From: Coniochaeta sp. PMI_546
Taxonomy: Eukaryota; Ascomycota; Sordariomycetes; Coniochaetales; Coniochaetaceae
Direction of reading: 5' to 3'
DNA length: 64,000 nucleotides
Assembly (NCBI GenBank): GCA_021432605.1
Contig: MU271150.1
Coordinates: forward strand, 2,293,441-2,357,440
Of the stretch, positions 1-11,183 are shown in pieces. The position numbers and the translations under genes were made by a program. The notes beneath the pieces were generated by a model that saw only the letters and a list, made by a program, of their open reading frames with translations, ran no database searches and was not told the origin of the DNA. Position 1 is the first letter of the stretch. Every line of letters begins with the position of its first letter.

Positions 1-804
1 GAAAGAAAATCCCTGGATCCGGCCGTGCTTTCGAGTTGCTCAAAGGTAGTGACAGTTACGCACCCACAATCCTGCATGGTAGGCAGTCCTCTCCTCGGTC
101 CTGCTTCAGCAGATCGTCCAATTTCTCTGGCTTGTCCAGGGCATAGATCGAAGGGATTTTGTCTCCGGCCATGTTGGATGACACCGCGGCTATCGATTGT
201 GACTCCCTTGGCTACCGTTGGTGCTTGATAGGTTAAGACGCTTTCACAATCCTGCAAAAACCTCGCTCGCGACAGACGACCTTTGAGACCTGGAAGGTTC
301 AGACGTGAGCGCAGTGCCAACCTGGAAGTCTTGAAGATTGACGCAAGGCACCGTGCAAAGGTCCGTGTTCCCGACTGTGTCAGGGTGGACTCCACTTCCA
401 AATAAGGTAGACACCCACCCGATGCCAATATCATAGTAAGAGTCTACAGCCAATCAGGACACTGCCCGGGCGCTGCTTGCTTCTGTCTCACGTTCGACCT
501 GTGCCACCTTCCCTTCGGAAACTTTTCGACGAGCTTCACCTTCCTTTCCATACAACCGCATCTGCATCTCAGTTGAGTGATTCCCAGGTGTTCTTCATTA
601 CCATTATCAGAGTTGCCTGTGTCAAGCCTTACAACACCATATTTACAAACCGTTGCAAGTTCAATACGTCTCCGAGGAGACACGCTTTTTTTTTTGCCCC
701 GTCAATCATCTGTTCCGGACGACTTTGTCCCTCGAAATCAGCGTCAAGCTTTCTCAACCAATCCGTCGACGAAGAGCGACTTATCACCACCTGCCATTGT
801 CGTA
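1..804. other. Left-edge sequence and probable 5' leader of the SR-protein gene
   Basis: No coding region here can be supported. Open frames at 477-845 and 577-912 (+) run into the first exon of the SR-protein gene. They show no recognisable protein and include a long pyrimidine-rich stretch around 686-700, typical of fungal leaders. The last 200-300 bases before 805 are best read as promoter and 5' UTR. Nothing recognisable was seen in 1-440. Confidence 0.4.
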
Positions 805-2064
805 ATGTCTCGTGGCGGCACCACCCTCTATGTGACTGGCTTTAGCCACGGCACACGCGCGCGAGACCTCGCGTACGAGTTCGAGCGGTATGTTCTAACA
901 CCACGTCGATAGAACTCGATCGTCGACTTCGAGTGCGATGCGAGCTTCGATATAGTTTCCTCCCTCGTCCTCCTCGTCGTCCTCCTCCTAACCCGTCCCC
1001 GCTCCCCTCCGATATTTCCTCGCCCTCCTACGCCGTTGCGCTTCGTCTCTCACTGTCTCTACCAATATGCGCCGGTCGGCTTCCATCATGTATCGCCACC
1101 TTCGTGATCCGTTCGAGCAATCCTTCGTGACATATACCGGCATTAACGCCTCCTCCCCTTCGATCGAGCGGTCGGCCGGCGAGGCGCATCTTACCTGATT
1201 CACCGGGCCACGCGAACACTAGATGTGGCGGCCTTTCATCCGATTATCGATTTTTTTTTCTTTCCCCCGGAGCGGCAACCACTATCCCTCTGCTACGATT
1301 TGCACGAGGTACTGACTATACCCATGATTCTAGCTTTGGCCGACTTGTTCGCTGCGACATTCCCGCTCCGCGCTCTGCGAGTAGCAGACTGTACGTCTCG
1401 CTTCAGTGACTGGCATTGACATGGGGATAGCTAACGTGAATACCTCAGCTTTGCGTTTGTGGAGTATGAGGATCGTCGCGATGCCGATGATGCGTATCAT
1501 GAGATGCACAACAAGCGTATCGGCCGCGACGATATTTTGAAGATCGAGGTAGGAACCCAGGCGAGATTTCTCACGGAAACTTTAGACTAAACGGTAACTC
1601 AAGTGGGCGCGTACTCCGCCATCCGCCTCATGGCGTTTCGACCGCACTGATCGGGACCGTGATCGGGACCGCCCGCGCCGTTCTTCTCCTCGGCGCCGCT
1701 CGCCGAGTCCGAGGCGGAGCACAAGAGACTATTCTCCGCGCAAAGACGATCGCCGTGACCGCGACTACGACCGCGATCGACGTGATACGCGGGACCGTTC
1801 ACGCAGCCCGGACCCTCGGTATGACACTTGAAACGGAATAGGATGCTAGATTGGTACTGACCAGGTGGTTACAGCGACCGCGACCGCGATCGCGACGTCA
1901 AGGACGATCGAGAGGACCGCCGGGAGAACGGGGCAAATGGGGATGAGCGAAAGCGTACGTCAACCGAATCGGTGATTGTGCTAGGTCATTAGCACTTGAC
2001 TAACCTCATATTAGCAGCCCCCGACAGTCCCATCGCTCATGATGATCTCGACGTCGCCGAGTAG
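805..2064 (+). CDS. srp1: SR-family splicing factor with one RRM and an RS/RD tail (Srp1-like)
   Basis: Six exons can be read: 805-887, 1334-1390, 1449-1548, 1604-1818, 1875-1954 and 2015-2064, giving 194 residues. All introns have GT..AG ends. An RRM occupies residues about 7-77, with an RNP2-like LYVTGF and an RNP1-like LFAFVEYED. Next comes a WARTPP motif, then a tail rich in RD, DR, RS and SP dipeptides, and a short acidic end. This matches Srp1 of fission yeast and its filamentous-fungal relatives, nuclear proteins that bind exonic RNA and recruit the spliceosome. The tail here is short compared with 275-residue yeast Srp1. The start was chosen because residue 1 opens the conserved N-terminus of the family. 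Intron 1 is 446 bases, several times longer than the others. The last acceptor is a NAGNAG (TAG-CAG), so a one-residue variant (193 aa) is possible. Family assignment is firm; the exon 5 acceptor is less certain. Confidence 0.9.
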
Positions 2065-4189
2065 GTGGAGTGACCTGCAATCGCGATTTCGGAGTAGACT
2101 GTTGTTATCCGGTATTGCCTTGGTTCTCCATCTTCCTTTGTCACGGGCCTACTGATAAAGAGGCGGTGGTCTCATGAACCGCCGTCGCTGAGACTTCTCA
2201 ACTTTCTCTTTCTTCTAGTGTCGAGTCGAGCCTGGTCGGATTCGCCATCGAGTATATCCTGCATCGTAGACGGACAAGAACACGGGTATACGGGTACACG
2301 GCTGCAACGGCGAGCACGCGCAACGAGCCGAGACGTTTCGAGCGAAACACGATTTGTAGAACTTGATCGACCGAACGACTTCCTGCCCCTAAGGCATGGA
2401 AAGTTACACAAAAATATGATAGAGCTAATCCTTCATCTCTTGGAGAACGATGCTGCAGGAACGCGTGACTTTGTTTTTGCCGTGGCTAGGACTCACCTGC
2501 GCACCCCTGAAACAGGAGATTTCCAACGCTGTGTGCTTCATTGTGGTTGGTTGCATCTTGGTCCTGGTGTTTGTGCTGTGTTGGGCATATCGATGGACGC
2601 TGGACAATCCCGAATGGAGCAAACCCAACTCGCTCTCGGGGCAATGTCCGGTGGAATAACGGTTTCTGAAGTCAGTCAGGAGCTGGACCCACTAGAACCA
2701 TTTCCAAGTTAGGTTGTCCTTGAGTCTGCATCCGATAAGGTACAGGTAGATAGGGGTCTTGGAGACGGGAGATAAGATGCCATGACGGAACCATGGGATC
2801 GTTGGACGCCCGCGCTGCGACAAATTGCTCCGGTCTGCTCCGTTGCCAAAATCACAGTGCTCGCTCGGATGAGGGGAAGCAGTAACAGAACATCGGGCTC
2901 GTTGGTGAGACCATGTCAATGGCTTCCAGGTTCACCACGAGAATTACGGTGCAGTCCAGACTTCACCATTCGGATACTAAAGTACTAGATTATAGAGGCA
3001 AAAAAGCCATGCACCGCAGCTGGGGAGTCTAACTGGGCCATCATTTGCATCGCCTGTCTTTTGGGCTAGATGTTACTTTTTCCTTGTGGACCAGACGCGT
3101 TCAAGTGAGGAACTTTGAAGGCATCGGATATATCTACCTAAGGGAAGGCAGGTAGACGTCGCAAGATATGGTACCTGATATAAGGTAGCCGGCGGCTATC
3201 GCCTACATTTTGCTGTATGCTGTCATCTGATATAACTTCCCGTCATTCTCAAATTCGGCACGAAATGTCCCAAGTCTTTCTACGCAGCTGTAGTGAGCCC
3301 ATACTTCATCTGATCGCACGAGGGGAAAAGAGATGACAGAACCAGCCAAAACTCGACCGGGAAAGGACGAGGCAATATCTTATGAATTTTGTTTTTAACA
3401 GCTTCGGCATCAGCTACCGTCTCCTGGGGATTTGGGACTGCTCACCAGAGCTAACAAAGTACCTCTACCTCTACTGCTGCTTGGTTCTAAGCCACGTCAA
3501 GCCGTCGACTCCACACTTTTGTTTCTTCCATTCCGCTACGCTGCGGCTTCACATCTTCGCTCCCAAGCTCAAGGCTCAAGGCTACAAACTTGCAACGACA
3601 TTGGTGTTTCCCATTGACCGTTTCTTCTAGTCGGCCCGGTCCGTTGTGTAACTCATTATCCGATCCTCGAGCCACTCGTCGTGTTCTCACCTCGACTCTT
3701 ACGCCGTACCAGCCACGCCCACGGTACCGACTCAGACTCCAATTCTGTCGCATACAACCTTGCCCCATTGCCGAGCTGTTCAACGGTGACCGCTATCGAT
3801 TCGGCCTTCCAACCACGAGATCCTGACCAAGATCCAAGGATCGGCAGAGCACTTGTTAACATTCGATCAGCCGAATCTGTCTTCGGTCTCGACATGTCGA
3901 CTCCCTCCTCGACACCTCTCGTTTAGCAAATCTGCAAACCCCCAACTCCTGGCAGTGCCCACACTTCGATCCTGACGCTCTGCCGTTATCTCGGTGGCAG
4001 TTTGGTCTCGGATAGCCTCATACCTATCTAGTCGACAACAGGGGATGCTTAAATGCACACGCCATCGCAACACCACCACCCGTCCCCATCTCGTGACGCC
4101 CGCATCTTCGCCGCCTGTGCTGGCTCCCTCCCTCCGCGCGTCAACACCGCCTATCCTCCATTCTATCGTGTGTTGCTACATCCCTCATA
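2065..4189. other. Intergenic stretch between the SR-protein and mitochondrial carrier genes
   Basis: No gene is recognised. A 164-codon open frame at 2218-2712 (+) and a 98-codon frame at 3487-3783 (-) show no domain, no compositional bias of a real protein and no splice pattern. The first part should hold the srp1 3' UTR. The last several hundred bases are pyrimidine-rich and should hold the promoter and leader of the carrier gene. Small TAAGGTA/CTACCT words occur near 3133-3190. Confidence 0.4.
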
Positions 4190-5422
4190 ATGTCAGCCGT
4201 AAGCCTCTCTCGCCCTGAGCCCTGGTCTCTGCTTGTCACTCCACACAGCCCTGATGCAGCCTGGCTAACTACTGGCTACCGCATCTAGTCAAGAACCGAA
4301 GTCCTCGATCCGAACTCACCAATCTCTCCGACCCCTCCGGCCCGGTTCGACCAAGCCCGCCAGATCATTTCTCAGCCTTTCACTGCAGCATTCTGTGCCG
4401 GTGGCGTGGCCGGCGCAGTGTCTAGAACTGTCGTTTCTCCTCTAGAGCGCTTGAAGATCCTGTTCCAGATCCAAAGCGCTGGCCGAGATGAGTACAAGCT
4501 TAGTGTCGGGAAGGCGCTGAAGAAGATGTGGCGGGAAGAGGGTTGGCGGGGATTCATGAGGGGAAATGGCACAAATTGCATTAGGATCGTGCCTTATTCC
4601 GCTGTACAATTCGGAAGTTACAACTTCTACAAAAGGGTTCGTCCATGCACTATCTTCTCTGACGGCGCTCGAGATTGTCCTTGCGCCCGAGCTGACCTTG
4701 TATGGTGGTGCAGCACATATTCGAGACGTATCCGGGTGCAGATCTGTCACCCCTCGCACGCTTGACATGTGGAGGGATGGCTGGTATCACCTCGGTCACC
4801 TTCACATATCCGCTGGATATTGTCCGGACGCGGCTATCTATCCAGTCGGCTTCCTTTGCTGTCCTCGCAAAACCAAGAGAGCTCCCAGGGATGTGGACAA
4901 CTATGGTCACCATGTACAAGACAGAGGGAGGAATTGCTGCGCTGTACAGAGGCATCATTCCCACCGTGGCCGGAGTCGCCCCATATGTGGGCTTGAATTT
5001 CATGACTTATGAGCACATACGAAAAGTTTTGACGCCTGAGGGTGAAAAGAATCCGGACGCAGTGAGAAAACTGCTCGCTGGTGCTATCTCGGGGGCTGTT
5101 GCGCAAACGTGCACATATCCATTGTAAGTACGCTGGCCTCTTATGCGGCCTCGGGCGTGTCCAGCGACTAACACTTGGCAGTGACGTTCTGCGACGGCGC
5201 TTCCAGATCAATACCATGTCTGGTATTGGTTATCAATACAAATCAATACCAGATGCGGTCCGGGTTATAGTAACCCAAGAAGGCATCAAGGGCCTCTACA
5301 AAGGCATCGTGCCGAATCTACTCAAGGTCGCTCCCAGCATGGCCTCCAGTTGGTTGAGCTTTGAGGTCACGCGGGATTTTCTCGTTAGCCTGAAGCCCGG
5401 AGAGGAGACCCTGCTACGATGA
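4190..5422 (+). CDS. Mitochondrial carrier family protein, YPR011C / SLC25A16-A42 type
   Basis: Exons 4190-4198, 4289-4636, 4714-5123 and 5182-5422 give 335 residues. Three tandem mitochondrial-carrier repeats are visible, each with the signature P-x-[DE]-x-x-[KR]: PLERLK (residues 54-59), PLDIVR (152-157) and PFDVLR (255-260). Such proteins have six membrane helices and exchange solutes across the inner mitochondrial membrane. Motifs such as [17 protein letters not shown] and [20 protein letters not shown] place it in the nucleotide/CoA-like carrier branch. The closest described fungal relative I can name is yeast YPR011C, which carries adenosine phosphosulfate and phosphoadenosine phosphosulfate; human SLC25A16 and A42 are also related. 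The substrate here is inferred from family only. Exon 1 is just nine bases (Met-Ser-Ala), so a naive gene finder would probably miss the start. Codons are intact throughout, with no sign of RIP. Confidence 0.92.
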
Positions 5423-6334
5423 GTACACTAATTCGGCTGTTCTGGAGCATGACAGCGTGAGTTTTATCATCACGTCAACTACGGTTGGCCTGTATCGCAT
5501 CACGCCATGTTCGCCAACCCAACCCCTTAGCGGGTACATGGGAAAGTTTGCTACGGTAACGGGAAGCGGTAGTCCCCGTCCTTGAAACACGAGGATAGCC
5601 TGGCTTATTGGCTTGCAGAAGTGAGAGGCGGATAAAGAGAGTTTCGCAACGCATGGGTCAATACTAGAATGGGGTTCTAGAGGTAGCAGTTTCCCTTTCC
5701 ATAGAAGGCATCTGCGGTCGAGGCTTCGATTGGCGCGAGGGAATACAGCTGGATATGCGAAATGACAGTACTGAGTCTACCATTGCTCGCGTCCTCATGA
5801 CGTAGAATTCCCTTGAGCGAGAGGGTGCGGAAGCTCGTGATGACACCTGAGGATCAACTACTACGTTGTAGGTCTTATGCTATATAGGGGTTGCCATAAG
5901 GAGGACGCCGGTGTGGAGCGAATATGTAGCCGCAAATCCAAATTTTACTTCACTTTTCAGTACTGTAGAGGAGAATGCTGGGCTAAAACAGCATCTTCAA
6001 GGGGGAAAATCTCTTACCGAGTCTCCTAAATTTACTGTGGTAGTCGGAGCAGGAGCCCACCGTTGTACCTTAATATCGACTGCCAGAAAGGTATCGTAGC
6101 AGCTAGCCAGCTACTACAACTCCACCCTTGAGAAATGGCCTTGGTTATATTAGTAAGCAGAGCGACCCTAATTGCCAGGTCCCACCGCCCGCACACCAGA
6201 AATTCAATCCACTCGAATTCCCCTCCCTCTAGGACTCGAACTTTGATATTTCGAACTTCAACGCCCAGCGCCGACAACCAACTTCCCACCCATCGACTCA
6301 GATTCAGTCGCCAATCTCAGAGTCAACCTTCAAG
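5423..6334. other. Intergenic: carrier 3' end and eL18 promoter
   Basis: No gene is recognised. Short open frames near 5664-5846 (-) and 5911-6099 (+) show nothing familiar. The last 150 bases before 6335 are rich in C and T, as is usual in promoters and leaders of fungal ribosomal-protein genes. Confidence 0.4.
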
Positions 6335-7292
6335 ATGGGTACGTGAGGCATCTTTTCTAGAGCCTTTGTGTGCGAGTGGACTGAGATCTTTATGATCATC
6401 TTTCTGCGACCTGTGGCAATTACGGCTTCTGGTGGGAGAGATTTCTGCTGCTTCCGTCTTTTGGCCCGTTGCATCGCAACAATGGCCGGCGGGTTTACGC
6501 GATGTCTTTCCCTCCAGCTCGCTGAGCCAACTTGAGCATACCAGATCACAAGGCTGACCATGGACATCGTTTGGTTAAACAGGTATCGATCTCGACCGTC
6601 ACCACGTGCGGAACACGCACCGCAAGGCTCCCAAGAGCGACAATGTATACCTTAAGGTGCTTGTCAAGCTCTACCGCTTCCTTGCCCGTAAGTCCTGACT
6701 CCGAGACCTAGCTGCGTGGCGTGGACGCCGTTTGAGGAGTCTATGTCTGGTGAAGGAGACTCTAACATTTCTCACGATGAATAGGTCGTACCGACTCTGC
6801 CTTCAACAAGGTCGTTCTCCGCCGGCTGTTTATGAGCCGCATCAACCGCCCTCCCATGTCCCTCTCCCGCATCGCCGCCAACGTCAAGAACGGGAATGAG
6901 AAGAAGACTGTCGTTATCGTCGGCACCGTCACAGACGACAACCGTCTCCTCGAGGTTCCTCAGCTTAATGTTGCTGCCCTCCGCTTCACCGCTACGGCCC
7001 GCGCACGCATCCTCGCTGCCGGAGGCAAGACTCTCACCCTTGACCAGCTTGCGCTTGAGAAGCCCACTGGCGCCAACACTCTGCTCCTTCGCGGCCCCAA
7101 GAACGCCCGCGAGGCGGTTCGCCACTTCGGTTTCGGCCCTCACAAGCACAAGGTAGGAAATTGCCATCCATTAGCTACAACGACAAATTGCTGGTCACTG
7201 ACACGCAAATACAGAAACCCTACGTGGAGTCCAAGGGCCGCAAGTTCGAGAAGGCTCGTGGTCGCAGAAGGTCGCGTGGTTTCAAGGTTTAA
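6335..7292 (+). CDS. rpl18: 60S ribosomal protein eL18
   Basis: Exons 6335-6338, 6583-6687, 6785-7152 and 7215-7292 give 184 residues, the usual length for fungal eL18 (183-186). The protein opens with [20 protein letters not shown] and ends with the basic tail [10 protein letters not shown], both hallmarks of eL18. It is a structural protein of the large cytosolic ribosomal subunit. The first exon is only ATG-G and is followed by a 244-base intron. This layout, with an intron immediately after the start codon, is common in ribosomal-protein genes and often helps expression. Introns 2 and 3 are 97 and 62 bases. The gene converges on MRM2, with about 530 bases between the stops. No frame damage was seen. 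Confidence 0.97.
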
Positions 7293-7824
7293 GTTTCTTG
7301 ATATCCTTGACGCGCGGAGTGGTTGGTGTTCTTTGGGGCATGGGTTCTCAACGATTTGCTATGCTTGCCGACGGATGGTTCTAGTTCCTGGTCTCACGGT
7401 CGCACTCGTGAATATCCCACGTGTGCTTGAGGGACACTTTTGCATGGTTTCGGCGCAGAATGGCATATCCCAAAAAAGTCTAGTAACGTAACAATCGAGA
7501 GGTAACTCCTGGCCAATGAAGTTCAACTCATGCCTAGAAAGTAGTGTATGTTGCCAGCGTGGCGACTTAGTGTTGTTACCTGGGCACATAGCGTCAAAGT
7601 ACATTGTCCACGATTACCTGTACAGCCATGACCTGAACAGAAGCTTTCCTTGATTCTCCCAGACTGAAGTCTTGAGCCCTTTTGCCAAGTTTCCCGTAAC
7701 GTGACTCAGCCTGTCTCGATACTGTCCAGTGTCATGTTTGCCTTTCTTCTTAACGCTACGAAGTAGGCCTCCCTCGATTCCTAGAAGTGCGTTAATTAAT
7801 CTTTATTGACACCTCAATATGTGA
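7293..7824. other. Convergent intergenic region with the 3' UTRs of eL18 and MRM2
   Basis: The eL18 and MRM2 genes point at each other across this interval. An open frame continues from the eL18 exon 3 frame to 7491, but it only reads through intron 3 and the UTR and is not coding. No terminator signal can be defined with confidence. Confidence 0.4.
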
Positions 7825-9247
7825 TCACGCGCGATAGAATTCCTAGGATGACAACGGATGGACAATGGTGATGGAAACAAGAGGAAACAGTGGACAACAC
7901 TCACACTCCGTGATGACTCGGGCTTCTCCCGCAATACGCGCTTGAAGATTTTCTTGAGTTTGTTCTCTAACACCTTGTCCTCTTTGCCTTGGTAGAACTT
8001 GCAGATAAAGTTGCCGTCCGCTTTCAGGGTATCACTTGCGAAGGACAGAGCCGCGTAACACAAGTCCTAGTTCAATGGGTTTAGAATCAGGCAAGGAAGG
8101 CATGGGTGGATGATACAAAGAGCAGGAAGGGGAAATCTGAGAAACACACCATGCTGCCGGCGTGATCTTTGAACGTGATTCCGCTCGTATTCATCATCCT
8201 GCGATAAGGGTTACTCAAGCTGCGAATGGTGAAGCCATGCGTCTGGGGCCAGGGTGCTGACATATCGCTCAAGACCACCTGAATTGAGTTCGTGGTCAGT
8301 GTGGTTCCAGGGCAGAAGAAGCAGGTGGTGTTTGGGAAGGACTCACATCGACCAGCCTCTCCTCCTTGATGCCTCTTTTCTCTTCTGGCTCCACTCTTAC
8401 AACTTGGTCCCTGCCAACAAAAGTGTCTCGCGCTGCCAGGCGCTCGGCATCGATATAGCTCGTCTGCTCGACGAGCACCACATCATCCCTGTCCGCCTCT
8501 GGAGCAGTACGCTCCTTCTGACCTCTTGCGTCAGGCACAGTTGCCTCCGCGGCTGCGGCAGCAGTAGCGGTGTTGTCATGGATTGCAGCATCCCGAGACT
8601 TTTGCTGCATCTGCTTCCTCACAGCACCTTCAGTCACGAAGGTCTTGACCAAAGCACGCACAGCCGGGGACAAAAAGTTGCCCTGTATGGTGGAGACGCC
8701 ACGGGGCGGCTGAGCCGGTATCAGGTCTATGCCTACCACAAGTCCGCTGGGACCGGTTCGATCTTTGGCAACCTGGGACCAAGAGCCGGGAGCGTAGCCC
8801 TTAAAGGTTACGACACAATGTCAGCACTTAGAGAGTGGCATCAAGGGTGACGGCACGTACGAGATCCACCACTACAGCGCCCTTCTTGAAGATTTTGTAT
8901 TTTGCGTCCATCTTGAGTGGGAAAGCAAGAGTTAATAGGTGTATTTCGAGGCTACAGTCACTGACACACGGACGCACCTCGAGGAGCTTGAAGGCGGCCC
9001 GGCTCTTGAGCCCCTGGACCTTGGCTTCGCGGGCGAACACATCACTGCCTTGTCTTTGCTTCCATCTGGAGTTTGAAGACGATCGCCTGACATGAGCAGA
9101 TCGTAACTGAGCTTCCAAAACGCATCTCCATTGTGGAGGACGGTACCGAGACAGAGCCCAAGTCGTAAGATTGGGGACGACTAGGATTCTGCTGTTTGCC
9201 GATGAAGAAGCACGCCAGCAATGCGTCTTGCTACATAATGCTGGCAT
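7825..9247 (-). CDS. mrm2: Mitochondrial 21S rRNA 2'-O-ribose methyltransferase (FtsJ/RrmJ family)
   Basis: On the minus strand six exons join in frame: 9247-8978, 8911-8861, 8799-8347, 8278-8150, 8066-7905 and 7842-7825, giving 360 residues. Residues 1-55 are arginine-rich and almost free of acids, a likely mitochondrial targeting sequence. The start at 9247 was chosen for this reason; an in-frame ATG lies upstream at 9343 and would add an acidic stretch. The FtsJ fold follows: SRAAFKLLE with catalytic Lys87, the SAM-binding VVDLGYAPGSWSQ (residues 104-116), VVLSDMSAPW with Asp263, FICKFYQG with Lys324, and Glu356 in the last exon. This is the K-D-K-E tetrad of the family. About 100 residues rich in Ala, Glu and Arg are inserted between the SAM motif and the catalytic Asp, a low-complexity expansion. 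The final exon is only 18 bases yet supplies the catalytic Glu. Yeast Mrm2 methylates a uridine of the large mitochondrial rRNA. Confidence 0.9.
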
Positions 9248-9849
9248 GAATGCTTTTAGGGACTGAGGATGTCGTGCCCGACAGCTGAAGAGCAGAGGGT
9301 TGATAGGTGGAAATTCTTCCAAATCGACACACGTTTCCCTCATTAAGGTGACATGACGTCCTGTTTGTTACATATCACGGAGTAATCTGCACCGCACCAC
9401 TACCGACATAGTTGCTTTAATTGCATAAGGCAAAGAAGCAGAGCTGTCGTTCGCCGCTCGCGGGGAGAGGCGATGCTAACGGTGTCGCTTCATCGCATTT
9501 CCATGTTTACTTCTTGGTTAAGGTACCTTAATCTACCAGTTCACCACAGAGAGGGTCTTTGCAATGAGTCGCGTACTCCTTCGTCATATACGTATATACA
9601 AGGCGCTACCTTATATAAGGTATAACTATATTTACACTGGAAGGACCGCAACGAGAGAGACACAACAATAAGATTTCTTTTTTCTTTGGGAGGCCGGTCC
9701 AGAATATTCATCAGCTCAATTTGTCGAAGGGAAAAGAAAAATGAAGGAATAGTGCGCCTGCTTTTTTCAGTTTCAAGTTTGCGGTATGGGGCGAGAATCC
9801 GTCGTCCCCAAACTCCTCAAAGCAGCTGTGTTTCATGCGGCAACGCCAC
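9248..9849. other. Spacer between MRM2 and the GH6 gene, with palindromic TAAGGTA words
   Basis: No coding region is seen. The spacer should hold the MRM2 promoter and the GH6 3' UTR. It contains the perfect 14-base palindrome TTAAGGTACCTTAA near 9518-9531 and the perfect 16-base palindrome TACCTTATATAAGGTA at 9607-9622. Confidence 0.5.
9607..9622. repeat. Perfect 16-bp palindrome TACCTTATATAAGGTA
   Basis: The sequence equals its own reverse complement. A shorter relative, TTAAGGTACCTTAA, lies about 85 bases upstream in the same spacer. TAAGGTA words also occur near 3183. The function is unknown: a protein-binding site or a small dispersed palindrome are both possible. Confidence 0.6.
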
Positions 9850-11183
9850 TTAGAAGGAGGGTACAGCGTTATTAAGCAGCATCTCAAAGTAGGCCTGGTT
9901 CCAGGTACCGGCCTCGGGAGCTGGCTTGAAGGCGTCGTCTTTGCCGCAGAAACTGTCGTACCGGGTCGCCGAAGAGTCGCTGGTACCGTCAGACTCACCA
10001 CCGGGCTTAATCCAGACAAAAGCGTCGGCAAGCTCGTCACCAGTGTCGGCAGTGGGACGGACACCGAAGCCGGCGCCGTTGACGTTGCACCAGTCACCCC
10101 ACTCAGCACGCAGGCCCGTCTTTGCATTCCGGCCAGTGTCGATGATGGCGTGGTTGGGCATGCCAGCAGACTTGAGTAGGGGAGCAAAAGTGTCGACGTA
10201 GATTTTCTCGTTCTGGCACTTGTTGTACTTGGCGTCCGACGCCGTCGAGAACTCGCCGGGAGACAGATCCCACGCGTTCCAACCAGCTGTGTTGGTGGCG
10301 AAACCACGGAGCTGCTTGGGGCTCCCACCGGCTTTGAAGGCCTTGGCGAGCTCCTGCGCGCCGGGCTTCAGGTTCGCGTCCCATCCGAGCCAGCCTCCGT
10401 GGCCGGCATCGAGGTACATGATGACGTTAGGAAGGTTGAGGCTCTTGATGGCGTAGGCGACGCCATCCCTGTACCCGGTGGCGCTGTTCTTGCAGGCATC
10501 CTTGTCCGAGTTGGTGACGAGGTTAGGAAGAGAGTCCGGCTCAATGACGAGCGCGAAGGCAGTGTTGGGGTGGGCTTTGATGAGCTTGACGATGGCTACA
10601 TGAGTCGGACGAGACCGATCAGTACATGTGTTTCTTTCTCACTCAGTTGCTATTCAGGCGCTCGGGGTGCTCACGGTCAATGTATTCGGACTTGTACCGG
10701 CTGATCTCGCCAACCTTCAGTTCACCATTAGAGGCCTTAGCGGCGCAATCACGACCGGGCAGGTCGTAAATGACCAGGCCAAGGATGTTTGTGCACGGGA
10801 CATCGGCGAGAGCGGGCTCGATCTTGGCGATGTTCGCAATGGTATCACTAGCGGTAGAGTCAGTGGCTGCTCCCGGACTTTGCGCTCTCTCCCATCTCCA
10901 CGTCGGCGGCTTACATCCACAGGAAGCTACCAACGTCGGCGACCTTGGCGGCAGCGGCAGCAAGGCTCGAGTCTGAAATTTGCGCCACGGCAGCGGTGAC
11001 CTCGTCTCGGTAAAACTTGTTGGGATGAAGCGTATACTTCTTGAACGGGTTACTGCTGGGGTCCAAGGTGACGGCTGACGAGCATCCGGATGCGGCCTGG
11101 CTTCGCTCGTCCTTTGTGGTAGCAGAGGGGGCGGCGACGGCCGTAGCGGCGAAGGCCAGGACCGCGGATTGCGTGAACTTCAT
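9850..11183 (-). CDS. Secreted glycoside hydrolase family 6 enzyme, cellobiohydrolase-like, no CBM
   Basis: Exons on the minus strand are 11183-10915, 10847-10675 and 10595-9850, giving 395 residues. Residues 1-18 form a signal peptide (hydrophobic run ending AVAA). The GH6 catalytic domain fills the rest. YDLPGRDCA carries Asp123, matching Asp175 of Trichoderma Cel6A. VIEPDSLPN carries Asp168, matching the general acid Asp221. KPGGESDGTSD carries Asp350, matching Asp401. WGDWCNV and DSFCGKDD hold the second disulfide pair. The C-terminal loop that roofs the active-site tunnel is present, which favours an exo-acting cellobiohydrolase over an endoglucanase. There is no CBM1 and no Ser/Thr-rich linker, so the enzyme probably acts on soluble or accessible cellulose chains outside the cell. 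The Cel6A free Cys is Ser here. Introns are 67 and 79 bases. A TATA box lies about 90 bases upstream. Confidence 0.95.

Noticed and set aside
477-912. Overlapping plus-strand open frames upstream of and across the first SR-protein exon
   Set aside because: They show no protein-like conservation before residue 1 of the SR protein and include a homopolymeric T run; they are leader sequence read in frame.
2218-2712. 164-codon open frame after srp1
   Set aside because: No domain, no biased codon use and no splice context; a chance frame in ordinary GC DNA.
6339-6582. Possible box C/D snoRNA in intron 1 of eL18
   Set aside because: ATGATCA-like and CTGA words occur, but there is no well-placed C/D pair with a terminal stem; the evidence is too weak.
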